A stretch of DNA of 64,000 bases from Phylloscopus collybita. Lineage: Eukaryota > Chordata > Aves > Passeriformes > Phylloscopidae. This document shows positions 49,691-62,050 of the stretch, piece by piece. Below the pieces are notes generated by a model. That model searched no databases. It had not been told where the DNA came from and was given only the letters and a program-made list of their open reading frames with translations. Position 1 is the stretch's first letter. Every line of letters starts with the position of its first letter. The translations under genes and the position numbers were made by a program. The stretch spans positions 743,501 through 807,500 of the forward strand of contig JAJNNQ010000137.1 in the NCBI GenBank assembly GCA_027886175.1, read 5' to 3'.

Positions 49691-51895
49691 CCACGAGCAT
49701 TTCGGGACTATTTAGGGAAAGTAAAAATCAGCTTTTGAACATTTCGGGAATCTTTGGGAAAGGTAAAATCTACTCTTGAACACTTTGAGAATATTTAGGA
49801 AAGGTAAAACCACCTCCGAATATTTTGGGAATATTTAGGGAAGGTAAAATCCACCCTGGAACATTTGGGAATCTTTTGAAAGATAAAACCACCCTGGAAC
49901 ATTTTGGAATATTTAGGGAAGGTAAAATCCACCCTTGGAAGGTAAAATCCACCCTCGAACATTTTGGGAATATTTAGGGAAGGTAAAATCCACCTTTGAA
50001 CATTTTAGAAATATTTAGGAAAGGTAAAATCCACCCTCAAACATTTTGGGAATATTTAGGGAAAGTAAAATCAACCTTTGAATATTTGGGAATATTTAGG
50101 AAAGGTAAAACGACCTTTGAATATTTTGGGAATATTTAGGGAAAGTAAAATCTACCCTGGAACATTTGGGAATCTTTAGGAAAGGTAAAATCTACCTTCA
50201 AACATTTTGGAATCTTTGGGAAAGGTAAAATCCACCCTCGAACATTTTGGAATATTCAGGGAAGGCAAAATCAACCTTTGAACATTTTGGGAATCTTTAG
50301 GGAAGGTAAAATCCACCTTAAAATGTTTGGGAATCTTTAGAAAAGGTAAAATCCACCCTCGAACATTTGGGAATATTTAGGGAAAGTAAAATCAACCTTT
50401 GAATATTTGGGAATATTTAGGAAAAGTAAAATCCACCCTTGAACATTTTGGAATATTAGGAAAGGTAAAACCACCTTTCAATATTTGGGAATATTTAGGA
50501 AAGGTGAAATCTACCCTGGAACTTTCTGGTAATCTTTAGGAAAGGTAAGATCCATCTTCAAACATTTGGGAATATTTAAGGAAGGTAAAATCCACCCTGG
50601 CCCATTTGGGAATATTTAGGGAAAGGTAAAATCCACCCTGGCACATTTGGGAATATTTAGGGAAAGGTAAAATCCACCCTGGCCCATTTGGGAATATTCA
50701 GGGAAGATAAAATCCACCTTAAAATGTTTGGGAATATTTAGGAAAGGTAAAATCCACCCTGGAACATTTGGGAATCTTTAGGAAAGGTAAAACCACCTTT
50801 GGATATTTGGGAATCTTTAGGGAAGGTAAAACCACCGTCGAATATTTTGGGAATATTTAGGGAAGGTAAAATCCACCCTTGAACATTTTGGAATATTCAG
50901 GGAAGGCAAAATCAACCTTTGAACATTTTGGGAATATTCAGGGAAGGTAAAATCCACCTTAAAACGTTTGGAAATCTTTAGGGAAGGTAAAATCCATCTT
51001 CAAACATTTTGGAATATTTAGGGAAAGTAAAATCAACCTTTGAATATTTGGGAATATTTAGGAAAAGTAAAATCCACCCTTGAACATTTTGAGAATATTT
51101 GGAAAGGTAAAATCCACCCTCAAACATTTTGGAATATTAGGAAAGGTAAAACCACCTTTGAATATTTGGGAATATTTAGGAAAGGTGAAATCTACCCTGG
51201 AACTTTCTGGTAATCTTTAGAAAAGGTAAAATCCATCTTCAAACATTTTGGAATATTTAAGGAAGGTAAAATCCACCCTGGCCCATTTGGGAATATTTAG
51301 GGAAGGTAAAATCCACCCTTGAAAGGTAAAATCCACCCTCGAACATTTTGGAATATTCAGGGAAGGCAAAATCAACCTTTGAATATTTTGGGAATATTTA
51401 GGGAAGGTAAAATCCACCTTAAAATGTTTGGGAATCTTTAGGAAAGGTAAAATCTACCCTCAAACATTTGGGAATATTTAGGAAAGGTAAAACCACCTTT
51501 GAATATTTTGGAATATTAGGAAAGGTAAAATCTACCCTCGAACATTTTGGGAATCTTTAGGAAAGGTAAAATCCACCCTTGAACATTTTGGAATATTCAG
51601 GGAAGGCAAAATCAACCTTTGAACATTTTGGGAATATTCAGGGAAGGTAAAATCCACCTTAAAACGTTTGGAAATCTTTAGGGAAGGTAAAATCCATCTT
51701 CAAACATTTTGGAATATTCAGGGAAGGTAAAATCCACCCTCGAACATTTTGGGAATATTTAGGGAAAGGTAAGATCCACCCTTGAACATTTTGGGACACC
51801 CTTGAACATTTTGGGAATCTTTAGGAAAGGTAAAATCCACCCTTGACCATTTGGGAATATTTAGGGAAAGGTAAAAATCCTGGCCCATTTGGGAA
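49690..51895 (+). repeat. ~40-bp 'ggtaaaatccacccttgaac' minisatellite
   Basis: About 52 units of 'aggtaaaatccaccctngaa' + 'cattttgggaatatttaggga'. Subtypes differ in 'ccacctttgaatatt' or 'ccaccttaaaatgttt'. A block at 50,860-51,030 recurs near 51,560-51,720, showing ~0.7 kb higher-order copying. Confidence 0.95.
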
Positions 51896-52329
51896 TGAGC
51901 TCCCTGAGCCCTCCCCTTGTGCTCGGGGGCAGAAAAGCGATTTCCATCTCATGAATATGAATGAGAGAGCAGGAAACAGGGCTCAGCCAATCCGGGGAGA
52001 TCATTAAACACAAAATCCCTTTTTTTGTTTTGTTTTGTTTTGTTTTGTTTTGTTTTCCCTCGGGGATTAATGGAGCAAGAAGCTCCAGTCGAGTTCAGCT
52101 CCCTGTGCCAGGAGCTGGTTTTTTTTCGGGATCAAAGTCGATTTTCGCCAACAGAAATTTGTAATTTCTGCAGGGGCACGCCCAGGGAATTCCCAGAAAA
52201 ATCTTTGGGATGGGGGAAGGAGGAGGGAAGGAGAGGTTTGGTCCTTTAAAGCTTTGGGGGAGGTGTTGGAAGGGAAGGAGAGGAGGGGTTTGTAGGCTGG
52301 GTCAGCCCTGCCTGAAGCCAAGAGAGGAA

Positions 52330-53475
52330 CGAGAAGGGTTTTTGGGAGGAAAAACTCGGTTTTTTTGGGTGGGATGAGAAGGTTTTTGGGAGGAATAAGA
52401 AAGTTTTTGGGAGGAATGACAAAGTTTTGGGATGAAAGAAGGTTTTTGGGACGATTGAGAAGGTTTTTGGGAGGATTGAGAAGGTTTTTGGGCGGAATGA
52501 GAAGGTTTTGGGAGGACTGAGAAGGTTTTTGGGAAGAATAAGAAAGTTTTTGGGAGGATTGAGAAGGTTTTTGGGAGGAAAAACTTGTTTTTTGGGTGGA
52601 ATGACAAGGTTTCCAGGAGGAATGAGAAGGTTTTCTGGGAAGAATAAGAAAGTTTTTGGGAGGAAAGAAGGTTTTTGGGAGGATTGAGAAGGTTTTTGGG
52701 AGGAATGACAAAGTTTTTGGGGAGGAAAGAAGGCTTTTGGGAGGAATGAGAAGGTTTTTTGGGAAGAATAGGAAAGTTTTTGAGAGGAGTGAGAAGGTTT
52801 TTGGGAAGAGTGAGAAGGTTTTTGAGAGTAATTGAGAAGATTTTAGGGAGGAATGACAAAGTTTTGGGAAGAATAAGAAAGTTTTTGGCAGGATTGAGGT
52901 TTTTTGGGAGGAATGAGAAGGTTTTTGAGCAGAATGAGGTTTTTTGGGAAGAATAGGAAAGTTTTTGAGAGGAATGAGAAGGTTTTTGGGAGGATTGAGA
53001 AGATTTTTGAGAGGAAAAACAAGGTTTTGGGGAGGAGTGAGAAGGTTTTTGAGAGTAATTGAGAAGGTTTTTGGGAGGAATGACAAAGTTTTTGGGCGGA
53101 ATGAGAAGGTTTTTGGGAGAACTGAGAAGATTTTTGAGAGGAAAAACAAGGTTTTGGGGAGGAGTGAGAAGATTTTTGAGAGTAATTGAGAAGGTTTTGG
53201 GGAGGAAAGAAGGTTTTTGGGAGGCAAGAAGGTTTTGGAGAGGAATAAGGTTTTTGGGAGGATTGAGAAAGTTTTGGGAGGAATGAGAAGGTTTTTGGGA
53301 GGAAAAACTAGGGTTTTGAGAGTAATTGAGAAGGTTTTTGGGAGGAATGAGGAGGTTTTTGGGGGGATTGAGGAGTTTTTTTGGGAGGAATGGCAATGTT
53401 TTGGAGAGGAACGAGAAGGTTTTTGGGAGGAATGACAAAGTTTTTGGGAAGAACAAGGTTTTTGGGAGGACTCTG
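52330..53475 (+). repeat. ~24-bp 'gaatgagaaggtttttggga' minisatellite
   Basis: About 48 units, with variants 'gaataagaaagtttttggga', 'attgagaaggtttttgggag' and 'gaatgacaaagtttt'. Purine-rich on the plus strand. The unit is a multiple of 3 and lacks minus-strand stops, giving a long spurious frame. Confidence 0.94.
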
Positions 53476-54090
53476 CCCATGGAATGACACCCATTGATGG
53501 CTTCAAGTCTGGCCTGAGAAGAATCCATAACCGAGGATTTTTCTCTCCCTCTCCTCTCTTTTTAAAGTAATTTCTCACATTGAAAATCAAATTAAATCAG
53601 CATTTCCTGCCTTGCCTGGAGATGTTGTCCCCACCAGCTTTATCACCACAGCCTCTTCAGGGGGGTTGGAATGAGGTGGATTTAAGGTCCTCTCCAAAAC
53701 CATTCCATACTTCTGCTGCCCAACTCCAGAAACTGGAAATTTGGGCTAAAATCCCCCAAAAATGTGAGAGGACACACTTAGGGACATTAGAAAAAGGATC
53801 CTCATTGAGATTTCTCTTCCCTTCAGAAATTCCTGTCCCTAAACCCTCACAAGGACAACCCCAGAGGAGAAAACAGCACCCAAAAGGTGATTTTTTTAAA
53901 TTTTTTTTTTTTTTCTCTCGTTTTGCCTCGGGGTGAAGTTGAGTCTCTGGCCTGGCAGAGGCTGCCAGTGTTTATTTCGTTGCTAACAACCTTCAGGATC
54001 CACGCCCCACCCCTTCAAAAAACACCCTCCTGCTTCCTCCCTGACTCAGGCAGGCCTCACACAGCCCTGGGGGAGGTTTGGGATCATCAA
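53476..54090 (-). other. Single-copy intron
   Basis: About 600 bp with T-run near 53,902. I see nothing else in it. Confidence 0.3.
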
Positions 54091-55300
54091 CAGCCCCAAA
54101 CTCACCTGAAGGGCAGAAATAATTCAGCTTTAAAGCAGGAAAAACTGAATTTTCTGCCCTCTGTTCCCAGGTTTGCTATAGTCAGTTATGGGGGTGATTT
54201 GGGACCTGAAATGGGACCTGAAAGGCAGAAATTAAAGCAGGAAAAACTGAATTTCCTGCTCTCCGTTCCCAGGTTTGTTATAGTCAATTATGGGGGAGGT
54301 TTGGGATTACAAAGAACCCCAAACTCACCTGAAAGGCAGAAATTAAAGCAGGAAAAAACTGATTTTCCTGCCCTCTGTTCCCAAGTTTGTTATAGTCAGT
54401 TATGGGGGAGGTTTGGGATTACAAAGAACCCCAAACTCACCTGAAAGGCAGAAATTAAAGCAGGAAAAACTGAATTTCCTGCCCTCTGTTCCCAAGTTTG
54501 TTATAGTCAGTTATGGGGGAGGTTTGGGATCATCAACAGCCCCAAATTTACCTGAAATGCAGAAATTAAAGCAGGAAAAACTGAATTTCCTGCCCTCCGT
54601 GCCCTGGGTTGGTATAATCAGTTTTGGGTGTGATTTGGGATCACCAATAGCCCCAAACTCACCTGAAAGGCAGAAATTAAACCAGGAAAAACTGAATTTC
54701 CTGCTCTCCATTCCCAGGTTTGTTATAGTCAATTATGGGTGTAATTTGGGATTACCAACAGCCCCAAACTCACCTGAAATGCAGAAATTAAAGCAGGAAA
54801 AACTGAATTTCCTGCCCTCTTTTCCCAGGTTTGTTATAGTCAATTATGGGGGTGCTTTGGGATCATCAACAGCCCCAAACTCGCCTGAAGGGCAGAAATA
54901 ATTCAGCTTTAAAGCAGGAAAAACTGAATTTCCTGCTCTTCATTCCCAGGTTTGTTATAGTGAATTATGGGGGAGGTTTGGGATTACAAAGAACCCCAAA
55001 CTCACCTGAAAGGCAGAAATGAAAGCAGGAAAAACTGAATTTCCTGCTCTCTGTTCCCAGGTTTGTTATAGTCAATTATGGGGGAGGTTTGGGATTACAA
55101 AGAACCCCAAACTCACCTGAAATGCAGAAATTAAAGCAGGAAAAACTGAATTTCCTGCTCTCCATTCCCTGGGTTGGTATAATCAGTTATGGGGGTGATT
55201 TGGGATCATCAACAGCCCCAAATTTACCAGAAATGCAGAAATTAAAGCAGGAAAAACTGAATTTCCTGCCCTCTGTCCCCAGGTTTGTCATAGTCAATTA
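54090..55300 (+). repeat. ~111-bp minisatellite
   Basis: About 11 units of 'gcagaaattaaagcaggaaa' ... 'ctgaatttcctgccctctgt' ... 'tcccaggtttgttatagtca' ... 'attatgggggaggtttggga' ... 'ccccaaactcacctgaaa'. 111 bp is 37 codons, so one plus-strand frame repeats KLKQEKLNFLPSVPRFVIVN. Each unit contains a pyrimidine-tract-AG that resembles a splice acceptor on the strand opposite to NET1. Confidence 0.94.
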
Positions 55301-56472
55301 TAAATTGTATTCTACTGCAGCCCCAGGCATGATCCCAAAAATTCCTGATTTTTCTCCCCAAAGGAGGCACAAGAGGCTGAAGGAATCCTGCTCAGATTTT
55401 GGGGATATTTGGAAGGTTTTAGGCTGCACCTCAAAGATTTTTTTTTTTTTTTGGATCTGGTGGGTTTTTAATTTAAAATCAAGGGAATAAATCAAAATAA
55501 AAGCATTTCACCCATCTCTGCATTCCACATCCCACATTGCCAGTGTGTGGAATAATCGGGATATGGGAGCTTTAAAAAGCATTAAAGGATTGATGAAGCC
55601 AGAATATAAATCCCAATTAACAAAAAGGATCCCAATTAACTGAAAATTAAACATTCCCTTCTCCTTAGCTTTATTTTAAAAGCATATGAGGTAGGGTGGC
55701 AAATTTGGGGTTTTTCAGCCAAATTTGCTGGAGCTGAAATCCCATTTTTGCTGCAGATTTAGAGAGAAAAAACCCTGGAAAATCAGTTTATCAGGGGCTA
55801 AAAAATCAGTTTGATCAGAACGTTATTGTGATTTTTTCCCTCGTGATTTTATTTCATCTGGGATGGAGCCAAATTTGAGGTTTTGGGTTCATCTTGATTC
55901 AATGTGGACAGAGGAAAGAACAATTTGGGGGCAGCTCAACGAGGCTCAGAAATGCTGCTGCCATGGGGTTGGGAAATCTGACAGGAATATTTGGAAACGT
56001 CAAAAATCCTGGAGAGCTGGGATCAAAAAGCCTGGAAATGACAATTCCAGCAGCACCATTTATGTATTTTAACAAAAAAATTGGGAGGTTTTTTGGTGGG
56101 TCTGCCTCAAAATCCCAAAAGTTCAGTAGAGCCTGATCGTTTTGAAAGAATTCAAAAAATCAAGAGAAAGAAAAGCTGAACTTCAGCCCAGGGATTTCCC
56201 TTTTTTCCCTTGGAAGGTTTCTGTTAAAATGTTTGTTGATATTTTAATTTCGCAATTGCTCGGTGGGAGAAACCCGAACTCGGGGAATTCTTTTTTCCTC
56301 CACGTGAAAAGCTTGTCCAATTAAAAAAAAATAAATAAAAATAAAGAAAATAAGAGACTCCTCTTCCCTGAGGGCAGATTTCCCTGTCTGAACACTCCCA
56401 TTGCATCAGGAACCCAGAATTCTCTCAGGAACAAAACAAACCTAAAAAAAATCAGGTTCAGAGGGTCACAAA

Positions 56473-56506
<34 letters not shown>

Positions 56507-56860
56507 TTCCTACTATCCTGGAATTTTAGGATGATCTGACCTGGAAAAGATCCAGGTTGGAGAGGTCAAACCGCAGAATTTGCTTGGGCAGTCATGGAAA
56601 GGGATCCAGCAATGCCAGGGGAATAATGAATGAATTCAGAGTAAATAATTCCGAAGAAACAATTCCGAAGAAATCATTAATTCAGAAATGCAAATGAGGT
56701 GACATCAGGCAGGATGCCCGTGAGGTCACACAGGAAATGCCTCACTAGCAAATTGCTTTTAATCTCAGCCTAATAACCCTTAAACCCCACTTAGTTAAGC
56801 CTCGACTAAAGAGGTGTTAGCAGGAAAATTCCTAATTTTCTCTTCCTTCCCGTCTCCAAA
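55301..56860 (-). other. Single-copy intron
   Basis: No array. T-runs at 55,438-55,452 and 56,477-56,502. No supported exon or element. Confidence 0.35.
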
Positions 56861-56864
56861 GAGA

Positions 56865-58445
56865 TCAGGACAGGCAGACAGACAGTGGGAAGGAGTTTTT
56901 CCCTCAGAAAATCAGGAAAAGTTTCACCTCAGGACAGTGGGAAGGAGTTTTTGCCTAAAAAAAAGCAGGAAAAGCTTCATTTCAGGACAGACAACATAAA
57001 ATAGGAAGGAATTTCTCCTTCGGAAAGGCAGGAAGTTTCACCTCAGCACAGAGGGAAGGAGTTTTTCCCTCAGAAAAGGAGGAAAAGTTGCACCTCAGAA
57101 AAGCTGAAGTTTTTTCCTCAGAGAAGCAGGAAAAGCTTCACCTCAGAACAGATGAAGGAATTTTTCCTTCAGAAAGGCAGGAAAAGTTTTATCTCAGGAG
57201 GATGGATGGACAGTGGGAAGGAGTTTTTCCCTCAGAGAAGCAGGAAAAGCTTCATTTCAGGACAAACATGCAATAGGAAGGAGTTTTTCCCTCAGAAAAG
57301 CAGGAAAAGCTTCACCTCAGGACAGATGAAGGAATTTCTCCTTCAGAAAGGTGGGGAAAATTTCACCTCAGGACAGTGGGAAGGAGTTTTTCCCTCAAAA
57401 AGGCAGGAAAAGCTTCATTTCAGGACAGACAACATAAAATAGGAAGGAATTTCTCCTTCAGAAAGGCAGGAAAAGCTTCACCTCAGCACAGTGGGAAGGA
57501 GTTTTTCCCTCAGAAAATCAGGAAAAGTTTCACCTCAGGACAGAGGGAAGGAGTTTTTCCCTCAGAAAAGCAGGAAAAGCTTCATTTCAGGACAGACAAA
57601 CATACAATAGGAAGGAATTTCTCCTTCAGAAAGGCAGGAAAAGCTTCACCTCAGCACAGTGGGAAGGAGTTTTTCCCTCAAAGAAGCAGGAAAAGCTTCA
57701 CCTCAGGACAGATGAAGGAATTTCTCCTTCAGAAAGGTGGGGAAAATTTCACCTCAGGACAGTGGTAAGGGGTTTTTCCCTCAAAAAAGCAGGAAAAGCT
57801 TCATTTCAGGACAGACAACATAAAATAGGAAGGAATTTCTCCTTCTGAAAGGCAGGAAAAGCTTCACCTCAGCACAGTGGGAAGGAGTTTTTCCCTCAGA
57901 GAAGCAGGAAAAGCTTCACCTCAGGACAGCAGGAAGGAGTTTTTCCCCCAGAAAAGCTGGAAAAGCTTCACCTCAGGACAGACAAACATACAATAGGAAG
58001 GAATTTCTCCTTCAGAGAAGCAGGAAAAGTTTCACTTCAGGACAAAGGGAAGGAGTTTTTCCCTCAGAAAATCAGGAAAAGTTTCACCTCAGGACAGTGG
58101 GAAGGAGTTTTTCCCTCAGAAAAGCTGGAAAAGTTTCATTTCAGGACAGACAACATAAAATAGGAAGGAATTTCTCCTTCAGAAAGGCGGGAAAAGTTTC
58201 ACCTCAGGACAGTGGGAAGGAGTTTTTCCCTCAGAAAAGGAGGAAAAGCTTCACCTCAGAAAAGCTGAAGGAGTTTTTCCCTCAGAGAAGCTTCACCTCA
58301 GAACAGATGAAGGAATTTTTCCCTCAGAAAAGCAGGAAAAGTTTCACTTCAGGACAAAGGGAAGGAGTTTTTCCCTCAGAAAAGCAGGAAAAGTTTCACC
58401 TCAGGACAAAGGGAAGGAGTTTTTCCCTCAGAGAAGCAGGAAAAG
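56865..58445 (+). repeat. ~50-bp 'ggaaggagtttttccctcag' minisatellite
   Basis: About 30 units of 'ggaaggagtttttccctcag' + 'aaaagcaggaaaagcttcac' + 'ctcaggacagtg'. A longer variant carries 'acaacataaaataggaagga' + 'atttctccttcagaaagg'. Long and short forms alternate in a higher-order pattern. A lone unit sits at 58,980-59,012. Confidence 0.94.
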
Positions 58446-58559
58446 CTCCAGCTCAGCTCGGTAAATCCCTTTAATCCTCACCTTTAAGGACAATTTCCCA
58501 CCCAGCCAGTCCAGCTCGTTCTCACCCCCGCCCAGAGCACGGAAATCAAACAAAAACAA

Positions 58560-59470
58560 CATTTGAAGAGGCTTTGCACCGTTTGCCTTCCTGACCCTTG
58601 GAAAATGCTGATTTTTGTGGGTAAAACTCATTTTATTTCACCCAACATCCAACCTGGGATGGGTTTGGAATTTGGGAATTTGAGGCAGGAACAGCAGGGT
58701 CAGGAGAGGAGCAAACCCAGCTGGGCACGGCCACGACCCTTGGAAAATATTAAAAATATTAAAAATTGTGTTTTCATGGCCTCAAAACACCAAAATAAGG
58801 AGCATTAAACACAAAAAGGGGGTTTTGAGAGCTCTCCGGGACACCTCAGCACCATCAGATTCTAAAAGGAGCTTTTAGAATTTTAGCATTTCCAAAGAAT
58901 TTTAATGAATTTTTGTATTAAATTACTCAAATTACTTCAAAATTTCAGCTTTAAGAGAGGCCTGGCGTCATCGAAAAACAGTGGGAAGGAGTTTTTCCCT
59001 CAGAAAAGCAGGATCTTTAAATCTCTGAATGCATTTTTAAATGCATTTAAATCTCTGAATGCATTTTTAAATGCGAAGAAAACAGGAATTGCACCTTTGC
59101 TCCTGCCAGGAGGTCAAAGTGCTGCACTGGGAGGGCACCAAAAGCGAAATGTTGTGGGCAAAATTAATTTATTTCACACCACATCCAACTTGGGATGGGT
59201 TTGGAATTTGGGAATTTGAGGCAGGAACAGCAGGGTCGGGAGAGGAGCAAACCCAGCTGGGCACGGCCACAACCCTTGGAAAATATTAAAAATATTAAAA
59301 ATATTAAAAATTGTGTTTTCATGACCTAAAAACACCATAAAAAAGGAGCATTAAACACAAAAAAGGGGTTTTGAGAGCTCTCAGCACCATCAGATTCTAA
59401 AAGGAGCTTTTAGAATTTTAGCATTTCAAAAGAATTTTAATGAATATTTGTACTCAAATTATTCAAACCA
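58560..59470 (+). repeat. Direct duplication (~530 bp) that is also one arm of an inverted repeat
   Basis: 'aacctgggatgggtttggaa' and 'aggagcaaacccagctgggc' occur near 58,651/58,709 and 59,190/59,247. 'cagattctaaaaggagcttt' occurs near 58,856 and 59,391. The same material is present in reverse complement at 60,830-61,130. Confidence 0.88.
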
Positions 59471-59628
59471 CAAGAAAAACTCCAGAGCCCCCCAAGAGAA
59501 ACCGGCAAAGGAGAGGGTTGGAAATGTTGGGAATTCATTTTCAGGGGATGGAAATGTTGGGAATTCATTTTCAGGAGATGGAAATGTTGGGAATTCATTT
59601 TCAAGGGATGGAAATTGGTTTTCAGTAC

Positions 59629-59688
59629 CTTGAAGTCGAGGCTGCTCAGGCTGACGACGTCGTCGTCCTTCTCTCGGCGCTTCCTCTT
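59629..59688 (-). CDS. NET1: NET1 long-isoform exon with basic nuclear-localisation motif
   Basis: 60 bases, 20 codons: KRKRREKDDDVVSLSSLDFK, nearly identical to the mammalian NET1 segment that precedes EPSNKRVRP. The acceptor is strong (T-run, 'ggtttctcacag'), and the donor is AAG|GTACTG. Phase 0 at both ends lets it splice to the shared exon at 38,020. KRKRRE is a classical basic nuclear-localisation signal, known in Net1 to favour nuclear residence and absent from NET1A. The preceding first exon of the long form is not visible in 59.7-64 kb. This exon stands alone about 17 kb upstream of the NET1A exon and was too short to show as a separate long open frame. Confidence 0.93.
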
Positions 59689-59839
59689 CTGTGAGAAACC
59701 AAAAAAAAAAAAATTACAGCTTCAGAAATGCAAATTTTAAATCCATTTAAATCTCCAGTCATCTGGAGAGAATTCACTTCTTTTTTTATGTCCCCAGCTA
59801 GGTGGAAGAACTCGAAAATTCCAAGTTGAACGCAAATTT

Positions 59840-60615
59840 TTTTGCGTTATTTAATGGAATATTTAAATTTTTATTATCTTATATTTTATATATATTATAT
59901 ATTTTTAAATATTTTGATGTGTTAATAATTAAAGCATTAAACAATATTTTTATATATATTCAAATATTTATATATTTTCAATATTTTATATTTATGTATA
60001 AAATATAATATAAAAATACAATATAAAAATAAAAGATAAAATAAAACATAATATATAAAATATTTAATATATATTTTAATTAATTATTTTATATTTTTAA
60101 TTAATTATAAATAATTATTTTATATTTCTTTATGTATGAAATATGACATGTAAAAGATATAAAATATAATATAAAAATACAATAAGAAAATATCATATAT
60201 AAAATATTTAATATATATTATCTATATTTTATATTCATTTATGTATGAAGTATGACACATACAAATACAAAATATAATAAAAATATAAAAATATAGAAAT
60301 ATAATATATAAAAATACATAAAATAAAAATATATAGTATAGAATATGAAATATTATGTATTTTGATAGATTATACATATAAAATATAATATAATGTATAT
60401 AAAATATAATACAATCAATATATATAAAATAGATAATATAGATACAATATAATATATATAAAAATATAATACAATATATATATAATGGATTAGATCTATA
60501 TATACACAATATATATAAAAATATAATACTATGTATATATAATATTTTATATTATATATATATATAAAAAATATATATAATTATTATATATATATATATA
60601 TATAAAATATAAATA
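59840..60615. repeat. AT-rich tract, ~775 bp
   Basis: Nearly all A/T, with long ATAT runs and 'aaaatataatataaaaat' units that can fold into hairpins. No coding or RNA gene signal. It lies 150 bp upstream (in transcript terms) of the NET1 long-isoform exon. Confidence 0.93.
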
Positions 60616-60829
60616 ATTATTTCATTCCTTATCCAGCTGATGGCAAACCCAACTGGAACACCCAGGGCTCACGAGTCCCTTTCCCCAATGACCCAACTCC
60701 CTCCTCCTCCTCCTCCACCAAAGGGATAAAAAACCAAAAACCCAAAATTCCTTGAGGAATTTTTCTCTCCTTATCAATCTCAAGTCCAGACATTGACCCA
60801 GGTGAGGAACAAACCCAAAGTTCAAATTT

Positions 60830-61130
60830 CACTTTTGGTGCCCTCCTGGCAGGAGCAAAGGTGCAATCCCTGTTTCCTTGGAATTTCAAAATGCAAATCC
60901 AAATATTTAAACACCTTTTCAGTGAGGCCAGGCCTCTGTTAAAGCTGAAATTTTGAAGTTATTTGAATAGAAAAGATTCATTAAAATTCTTTTCAGATGC
61001 TGGCCAGCTCCAGTTTCCAAGCTCCTTTCTTAAAATCTGATGGGAGAGCTTGCAAAACCCTTTTTGTGTTTAATGCTCCTTTTTTTAGGGTGTTTTTAGA
61101 CCAGAAAAACACAATTTTTAATATTTTTAT
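60830..61130 (-). repeat. Inverted copy of the 58.7-59.2 kb sequence
   Basis: Reading the minus strand recovers the order of 58,745-59,170. Examples are 'tttggtgccctcctggcagg' + 'agcaaaggtgcaa' (inverse of 59,085-59,150), 'ccaggcctctgttaaagctg' + 'aaattttgaagt' (inverse of 58,930-58,965) and 'tttgtgtttaatgctcc' (inverse of ~58,800). Confidence 0.88.
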
Positions 61131-61179
61131 AACATTATTAATGTTTTTAATTACATTTTTAATAATTTTGATAACATTT

Positions 61180-62050
61180 TTAATATTTCTAATTACATTT
61201 TAATATTTTTATAAAATTTTAAATATTTCTATAACATTTTTAATATTTTTGATACCATTTTTAATATTTTTGGTACCATTTTTAATATTTTTAATAACAT
61301 TTTTAATAATTCTAACCACTTAAATTCTTTTTTTTTTTTGCCTGTCCACACCAGGTTGTTCTTCAATATGAAATAAATCCAGCTCATGGTGATGTTAAGC
61401 AGAAGTTCACTCACTAATTCCTGGTTTTTCCAGGTAATTCCAATAATTTTGGGGGTTTTTTTTGCAATTTTTGGGTGGTTTTTCCCCTCTCAGCTGAAAG
61501 TGGATTCAAAAATATAAAATCCCTCAATTATTTCAGTTTTTCTGGGGTTTTTAGGCCATGAAAACACAATTTTTAATATTTTTAATGACATTTTTAAATA
61601 TTTTTACAACATTTTTAATATTTTAATAACATTTTAAATATTTTAATTACATTTTTAATATTTTTAAGAACATCTTTAATCATTTTAACCATTTAAATTC
61701 TTTTTTTTTTGCCTGTCCACACCAGGTTGTTCTTCAATATGAAATAAATCCAGCTCATGGTGATGTTGAGCAGAAATTCACTCACTAATTCCTGGTTTTT
61801 CCAGGTAATTCCAATAATTTTGGGGTTTTTTTTTGCAATTTTTGGGTGTTTTTCCCCCCCTCAGCTGAAAGTGGATTCAAAAAGATAAAATCCCTCAATT
61901 ATTTCAGTTTTTCTGGGGTTTTTAGGCCATGAAAACACAAATTTTAAATATTTTAAATTACATTTTTAGTATTTTTATAACGTTTTTGATATTTTTATAA
62001 CATTTTTAATATTTTTAATTACATTTTTAATAATTCTAACCACTTAAATT
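61180..62050. repeat. ~370-bp tandem duplication
   Basis: 'cctgtccacaccaggttgtt' occurs at 61,341 and 61,712. 'ggccatgaaaacacaa' occurs near 61,554 and 61,924. The intervening TTTTTAATATTT units are themselves a short array. The second copy is complete; a third is partial. Confidence 0.88.

Noticed and set aside
52067..53590. 507-residue minus-strand frame rich in SQKPS
   Set aside because: It follows the 24-bp repeat unit exactly, with no domain or conserved splice structure.
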